A DNA stretch of 64,000 nt, from positions 1 to 64,000 of the forward strand of contig CAYUOU010000012.1 of NCBI GenBank assembly GCA_964446485.1. Direction: 5' to 3'. The notes under the pieces are model-generated. The model made no database searches, was not told the DNA's origin, and saw only the letters and a list, made by a program, of their open reading frames with translations. A program made the translations under genes and the position numbers. The stretch comes from JBDRRP01 sp964446485 (GTDB taxonomy: Bacteria; Desulfobacterota; Desulfobacteria; Desulfobacterales; JBDRRP01). This document shows, one piece after another, positions 60,384-64,000 of the stretch. Position 1 is the first letter of the stretch, and each line of letters starts with the position of its first letter.

Positions 60384-61577
60384 CTAGGTTTTCTGCCGAG
60401 CCGGCAGCTTGAGGACGAAGGGAATCGCCACCAGGCCCATCAGGGCGCTGATGACGTAAGTGGCGCCAAGACCGATGAGGTCCCCGACGAATCCCACGAG
60501 CACCACCACCGCCGATCGCGCCATGAAGGAGATCATCATGAACAGGCCGTTGGCGGTTGACGGGCTGCTCGTGGCGCGCTCCTGGATCAGGGCCAGCATG
60601 ACCGGCGTCGTCGACAGCAGGGTAAACCCGATGAAGGCCAGCATCACCAGCCTCAGCCAGCCGTCCAGCGCCGTGAACAGGAGCAATCCCAGCGGTGCGC
60701 CCACCAGGGACGCGAGGAGCGTCTTGCGACGCCCGAAACGGTCGCTTACCGAACCGGCGACAAGTATTCCCACGACGCCGGCCGCTTCGAAAACCGTCAG
60801 GGCCATTCCGGCCAGCCACAGGTTGCCCGTTTCCAACGTGATGAACGTGGGCAGGAATGTTGCCAGGGACGCGTGCATGAATCCCCGCGACACGAGGATC
60901 ACCGTGAGTGGCAGGAGGAGGGCGTGCATCTCTCGCCAGGTGCCCGACACTGAGGTCCGGCTGTCCGGGCGATACCCGGTGGAAATATTTCTCAGTCGAA
61001 AAAACAGCAGCGACGAGGCCGCGATGCCCACGAGCATCGCCGGGTAAAACCCCTCGAGCCCGAGCAATGACACGGCCCCCACCGCCGCCAGCGGGCCCAC
61101 TGTCCGGGCCAATTCCCCGCCGGTCATGAAAAAACTCATCCCGCGGCCCTTCCGCGGTCCTGACAGCCTGGCCACCATCACCGGGGCGGGGACGTGAAAC
61201 AGGGACACGCTGACACCGGCGGCCAGGAGCAAAATGATCAGAACGCCGTAGTTGGGGGCCACCCCAATAAGGCTCATGGGGATGGCCGTCAGCATCGGGG
61301 CCAGGATGACGAAATACCTGACGCTGATGCGGTCGGCCAGGGTCCCCAGCCACGGGTTCAGCAGCGCCGGTATCTGAAGCACCGTGGACAGGAACCCGGC
61401 CTGCGTCAGCGACAGCGACAGCTTCTCGATCAACAGCGGCAGCAGCGGCGCCAGGAAACTGGAGTACACATCGTGGATAAAGTGGGCCATGGAGAGCGCG
61501 ATCACTTTGCCGGTGTGAAAGACGCCAACTGTATTCGCTGATTGATCGTGAGTATCGGGCTGCTGCAATTGGGTCAT
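60384..61577 (-). CDS. MFS transporter, FSR (fosmidomycin-resistance)-like
   Basis: A 397-aa protein with twelve predicted hydrophobic segments. Marks are HFIHDVYSSFLAPLLPLLIEKLSLSL at the N-terminus (as in the FSR/YnfM-like group), LGTLADRISVRYF and GSVSDRFGRRKTLLASL for the two MFS loops. It probably exports a drug or metabolite. ATG at 61577 is preceded by AAGAAGGAAGG; a TTG at 61607 is less likely. It follows the FmdB-like gene after a 404-base gap, so its own promoter is likely. Confidence 0.85.
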   Translation of the reverse strand: MTQLQQPDTHDQSANTVGVFHTGKVIALSMAHFIHDVYSSFLAPLLPLLIEKLSLSLTQAGFLSTVLQIPALLNPWLGTLADRISVRYFVILAPMLTAIPMSLIGVAPNYGVLIILLLAAGVSVSLFHVPAPVMVARLSGPRKGRGMSFFMTGGELARTVGPLAAVGAVSLLGLEGFYPAMLVGIAASSLLFFRLRNISTGYRPDSRTSVSGTWREMHALLLPLTVILVSRGFMHASLATFLPTFITLETGNLWLAGMALTVFEAAGVVGILVAGSVSDRFGRRKTLLASLVGAPLGLLLFTALDGWLRLVMLAFIGFTLLSTTPVMLALIQERATSSPSTANGLFMMISFMARSAVVVLVGFVGDLIGLGATYVISALMGLVAIPFVLKLPARQKT

Positions 61578-61981
61578 GCCTTCCTTCTTGTTAATCCCCT
61601 CCCGCAATCGCTTGCTGTTGTTCCCACCTTATGCCCTATCAATTCGTGACATAATCAAGAACCGGCGCGTCACTGTACTGCCTCACCTCAACCGGTTCTG
61701 CAAGGAGAAACGCAATGCAGCATCAGGCGTATTGAGATGCTCAACGCGCCAACGATTCATCGGTAAGCAGTTCCAGACGACGTGGCGGGGGCACCCGCGG
61801 TACGCCGCCGGCCGGGATTGATATTGAAAGATTGAAAGAGGAAGGCCGCAAAAACTGGTAACAATGGCAGAAGGACTATAATCGGAACACCAAATAATCT
61901 AAGGCCATCACCGTCCGAGGGCGGTTGCTCCCGCTGAATTGTTTGCATGGCCCCCGTCACGGGGGGTGCCCCTTAAATGCG
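61578..61981. other. 404-base region between the MFS and FmdB-like genes
   Basis: No well-supported gene. A possible 67-residue membrane ORF on the minus strand is listed apart. The rest has no clear hairpin or promoter that I can defend. Confidence 0.5.
61757..61960 (-). CDS. possible small single-helix membrane protein
   Basis: A 67-residue frame starting with GTG at 61960, or at ATG 61948, that lies 21 bases after the FmdB-like stop. It contains one clear transmembrane stretch (LFGVPIIVLLPLLPVFAAFLF) followed by a basic tail. AAGGGG lies upstream of the GTG. No family is known to me. It may be a real co-transcribed small protein or a chance frame. Confidence 0.3.
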   Translation of the reverse strand: MTGAMQTIQREQPPSDGDGLRLFGVPIIVLLPLLPVFAAFLFQSFNINPGRRRTAGAPATSSGTAYR

Positions 61982-62191
61982 TCAGCCGCCGGCGGCGGGC
62001 TTGCAGGCGGGTGCTTTGAAACCGCCGGATCCGGACGGAATGCCGCCGGGGCGGATGGCGCCGGCGGACATGAGTTTGGTGACCTTATCGCAGCTGCAGG
62101 CGGGGCACTCCGGGTCAGGGTCGCTGGACTTGAGCTGGAGCGATTCAAAGGTATGGCAGCACGCTGTGCATTGGTATTCGTAAATGGGCAT
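61982..62191 (-). CDS. FmdB-family zinc-ribbon protein
   Basis: A 69-aa protein beginning MPIYEYQC, the hallmark of the FmdB/CxxC_CxxC_SSSS family, with C8 and C11 (QCTACCHTF) and C29/C32 (ECPACSCD). AGGAG lies upstream of ATG 62191; a TTG two codons earlier is not needed. These small proteins are found with formamidase, nitrilase and many other genes as putative regulators, with uncertain function. Confidence 0.85.
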   Translation of the reverse strand: MPIYEYQCTACCHTFESLQLKSSDPDPECPACSCDKVTKLMSAGAIRPGGIPSGSGGFKAPACKPAAGG

Positions 62192-62319
62192 TCTCAACTC
62201 CTGATCTAACCGGTTACTCGGACGTGTTGCTGGGCTCTACCTAATCAGGAAATGAGAATTCGTCAAGCGGGTGACGGTCAGCCCGCTTCAGGTGCCACTG
62301 AGAGTGCTGTCGGTGAATG

Positions 62320-62988
62320 TCAACCCGCTACCAGTTCGTAGCTGGCGGCTTTGTAGCCATGAACCTTCTGAATATGAAAGGTGAGTATCCGGCTCTCGTA
62401 ATGATAGACGAATTGTTTCAGCTTTTTCTTGGCTTTCAAAAAGGTGTCGCTGCGCAGATTGTCGATCAAGGTCTTTTTACCATCAGACTCCTGGACGCGT
62501 CCTTCACAGATCGTTCGCGGGCCGTCCCCGATGAAAACCTCCCACTCCCCGGCCACGTGGATGCCAAGTTTTTCGAGGCATGGGTAAAACTCATCGACCA
62601 CAAATTTCTCATATGCATCCTTATTTCTGCTGATGACATCCCACGTCTGGTTGAACTTGACGGTCTTCTTGGAGATATTCGTACTGTAGGTTTCCATTTT
62701 CCCGGTGCTCACGAGCACCTTCGTCTTGTAGCTTTTAATGAAGTTTTGAAGTTCATCATGGACCGATTTGTATTTCTCATCTCGGAGGGCCCGCTCAAGA
62801 AGCTCCAAGTTGTTGCTCACGCCTTCGAAAATGATTTCGCTGTAGCCGCCGACGATAACGGTCCAGCCGGCAACGGTATGGATGCCGAGTTGATTCACCG
62901 TGGGGATATACTTCTTAATCATGAAATCCTCATACCCCGCTGCCTTTTCTTGATCGATAATCCAATATTGATTGAATTTGACAGTCAT
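62320..62988 (-). CDS. protein with two tandem copies of an alpha/beta domain
   Basis: A 222-aa protein made of two related repeats of about 105 residues. Each begins VKFNQ-x-W, has a Lys-rich helix and then LGIH followed by GW- or GEW-V and an (E/C)EG motif: repeat 1 has GYEDFMIKKYIPTVNQLGIH, repeat 2 has AYEKFVVDEFYPCLEKLGIH. The pattern resembles dimeric alpha-beta barrel (NIPSNAP-like) proteins, where two domains form one pseudo-dimer. There is no signal peptide. GGAGGAACTATT precedes the ATG at 62988. Function is unknown. Confidence 0.7.
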   Translation of the reverse strand: MTVKFNQYWIIDQEKAAGYEDFMIKKYIPTVNQLGIHTVAGWTVIVGGYSEIIFEGVSNNLELLERALRDEKYKSVHDELQNFIKSYKTKVLVSTGKMETYSTNISKKTVKFNQTWDVISRNKDAYEKFVVDEFYPCLEKLGIHVAGEWEVFIGDGPRTICEGRVQESDGKKTLIDNLRSDTFLKAKKKLKQFVYHYESRILTFHIQKVHGYKAASYELVAG

Positions 62989-63429
62989 GAATAGTTCCTC
63001 CGATTTATCCTTCAGATTAAAAGCCGGTGTCTTCAAGCAGTGAGAACGTGTTCCGTTTACGCTTTTTGCATGGCGCACGCGGGAGGAGAGAATGCGGCTA
63101 TCGGTGTAGCTCTGAGCGACGGGTGCGGTGCAGTGGGAATCTGGCACCTGCAGGTGGTGCCCTCGTCACGGCGCATTATCATACCTTAAGAGTCCTGTTT
63201 CATAAGTGTCAAGGAAAATTGCACGCCCCTGCGTCGTCACACTCGGTTTGCGGCGATACGCTGGGGTCACGACGCAGGAGCGTCGTGACCGGTATCGCTG
63301 TTGGCGTCGTATCTGTTGGCGGGAGTTCCCTCGCGACTCGCAAATTCGAAGATGGGCATTGATCGCTCCTGACGAATATTCTATCGAGATATTGCCCCGG
63401 CACCTCAGGAATCGGGAAGTGACAACCTA
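62989..63429. other. 441-base region with a long stem-loop
   Basis: No gene is supported. It separates the aldehyde-dehydrogenase stop from the duplicated-domain gene start on the same strand. The main structure is the stem-loop at 63253-63298. On the minus strand TTGACA (near 63213) and TATGAT (near 63180) are 23 bases apart, too far for a usual promoter. Confidence 0.6.
63253..63298. repeat. long interrupted inverted repeat
   Basis: An inner perfect 11-bp repeat (GGTCACGACGC / GCGTCGTGACC, AGGA loop, 63265-63290) is enclosed by an outer 7-bp repeat (GCGATAC / GTATCGC). No T-tract follows. It may be a terminator-like or regulatory hairpin behind the aldehyde-dehydrogenase gene. Confidence 0.5.
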
Positions 63430-64000
63430 TCAGATGCCGCGAAACCGCGTCATCAAGCGGTATACGCGCTCGAAGGTTTTCCCGTAAGGCGGGGCCATCA
63501 GGGACGCGAAGGAAACGGGCGCCTGGGTGAACACGGGGCGGAGTTTGGTAAACTCCAAAAATCCCTCGTATCCGTGATATTGCCCCATGCCGCTGTTTCC
63601 GATGCCCCCGAAGGGCATGTCGTGCTGGGGGACATGGAGGGCGCAGTCGTTGACGCCGACGCCCCCGGAGCGGGTTTCGTCGATCACTTTTTGCTGGATG
63701 CGGCGGTCTTTGGTGAAGATATAGAGCGCCAGCGGCCGGGGCCGCTCATTGATGTAGGCGATCACCGCATCCAGGGAATCATAGGTCTTGATGGGCAGGA
63801 TCGGCCCGAAGATTTCCTCCTGCATGAGGATCATGTCCTCGGTGACGCCGAGTGCCAGAGTCGGCGGGATTTTGCGGGAGACAGGGTCCGGCGCGCTACC
63901 CGGAAGCAGGTTGATGAGCGCCGCCCCTTTTTGGCGGGCATCCTCCAGGGTCGCAATGAGCCGCTGGTAGGCCCGGTCGTCGATGATGGCGGTGTAGTCC
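63430..64000 (-). CDS. coniferyl-aldehyde-dehydrogenase-like NAD(P) aldehyde dehydrogenase (C-terminal part)
   Basis: The last 190 residues of an aldehyde dehydrogenase; the start lies beyond the right edge. The visible part has DYTAIIDDRAYQRL, then QEEIFGPILPIKTYDSLDAVIAYINERPRPLALYIF, and SGGVGVNDCALHVPQHDMPFGGIGNSGMGQYHG, which match the coniferyl-aldehyde dehydrogenase subgroup. The catalytic Cys lies outside the window. It oxidises an aldehyde to an acid. Near two acid-activating loci this could be part of aromatic or fatty aldehyde use, which is inference. Confidence 0.85.
   Translation of the reverse strand, partial: DYTAIIDDRAYQRLIATLEDARQKGAALINLLPGSAPDPVSRKIPPTLALGVTEDMILMQEEIFGPILPIKTYDSLDAVIAYINERPRPLALYIFTKDRRIQQKVIDETRSGGVGVNDCALHVPQHDMPFGGIGNSGMGQYHGYEGFLEFTKLRPVFTQAPVSFASLMAPPYGKTFERVYRLMTRFRGI

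Noticed and set aside
1..64000. CRISPR arrays, tRNA/rRNA genes, insertion sequences
   Set aside because: No regularly spaced repeats, no cloverleaf or rRNA segments, and no transposase reading frame were found by eye; a dedicated scan could still find a missed tRNA.

Overview
The window looks like a chromosomal segment of a GC-rich, strictly anaerobic, probably sulfate-reducing bacterium of the Desulfobacterota (Desulfobacteraceae/Desulfosarcinaceae-like). This is an inference from gene content: a corrinoid/tetrahydrofolate methyl-transfer cluster, NuoG/GltD-type iron-sulfur flavoproteins with a cytoplasmic molybdoenzyme, TAXI-TRAP transport, two Liv-type ABC transporters each followed by an acyl-CoA synthetase, and several TauE/SafE permeases. 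No rRNA, tRNA, CRISPR array or insertion sequence was seen. One run of 10 N (14412-14421) is an assembly gap.

Layout. 75-7158 (minus): a methyl-transfer cluster with two UroD/MtaA-like methyltransferases, a B12-binding corrinoid protein, a pterin methyltransferase, two thioredoxin-fold mini-proteins, a Cys-rich protein, a DUF169 remnant and an NMT1-type binding protein. 7160-8620: an AT-rich island with a TauE/SafE permease and a rhodanese. 8779-14152 (minus): a sigma-54 response regulator, its histidine kinase, two membrane proteins and a second TauE/SafE permease. 14153-14787: a long control region with two divergent sigma-54-type promoters. 14788-21199 (plus): a molybdopterin oxidoreductase, a 4x[4Fe-4S] protein, a GltD-like flavoprotein, two small proteins and a NuoG/HoxU-like subunit. 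21251-27131: MsrAB, a truncated nitrilase relative and a TAXI-TRAP transporter. 27283-34010 (minus): Liv transporter A plus acyl-CoA synthetase. 34337-38543 (plus): a DUF2914 protein and a PqiABC-type lipid transport system. 38635-49517 (minus): an oligopeptide ABC transporter coupled to a glutathione-synthetase-like ATP-grasp enzyme, a 1069-residue translocase-HEAT-cNMP fusion and an FGE-like protein. 49696-53218 (plus): an uncharacterised cassette of a GNAT-containing protein, a RimK-like ATP-grasp ligase and a QueC-like PP-loop enzyme. 53530-60175 (plus): Liv transporter B plus acyl-CoA synthetase. 60384-64000 (minus): an MFS permease, an FmdB-type zinc ribbon, a duplicated-domain protein and the end of an aldehyde dehydrogenase.

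How the parts may work together. The methyl-transfer cluster has the three activities needed to move a methyl group from a donor through a corrinoid protein to tetrahydrofolate. The kinase/regulator pair probably controls both a TauE/SafE permease and the molybdo-flavo-iron-sulfur operon through the two sigma-54 promoters, which suggests a regulated cytoplasmic redox system for a sulfur oxyanion or polysulfide. The two Liv/acyl-CoA synthetase loci look like parallel uptake-and-activation routes for organic acids. The least explained parts are the molybdoenzyme operon and the GNAT/ATP-grasp/QueC-like cassette.
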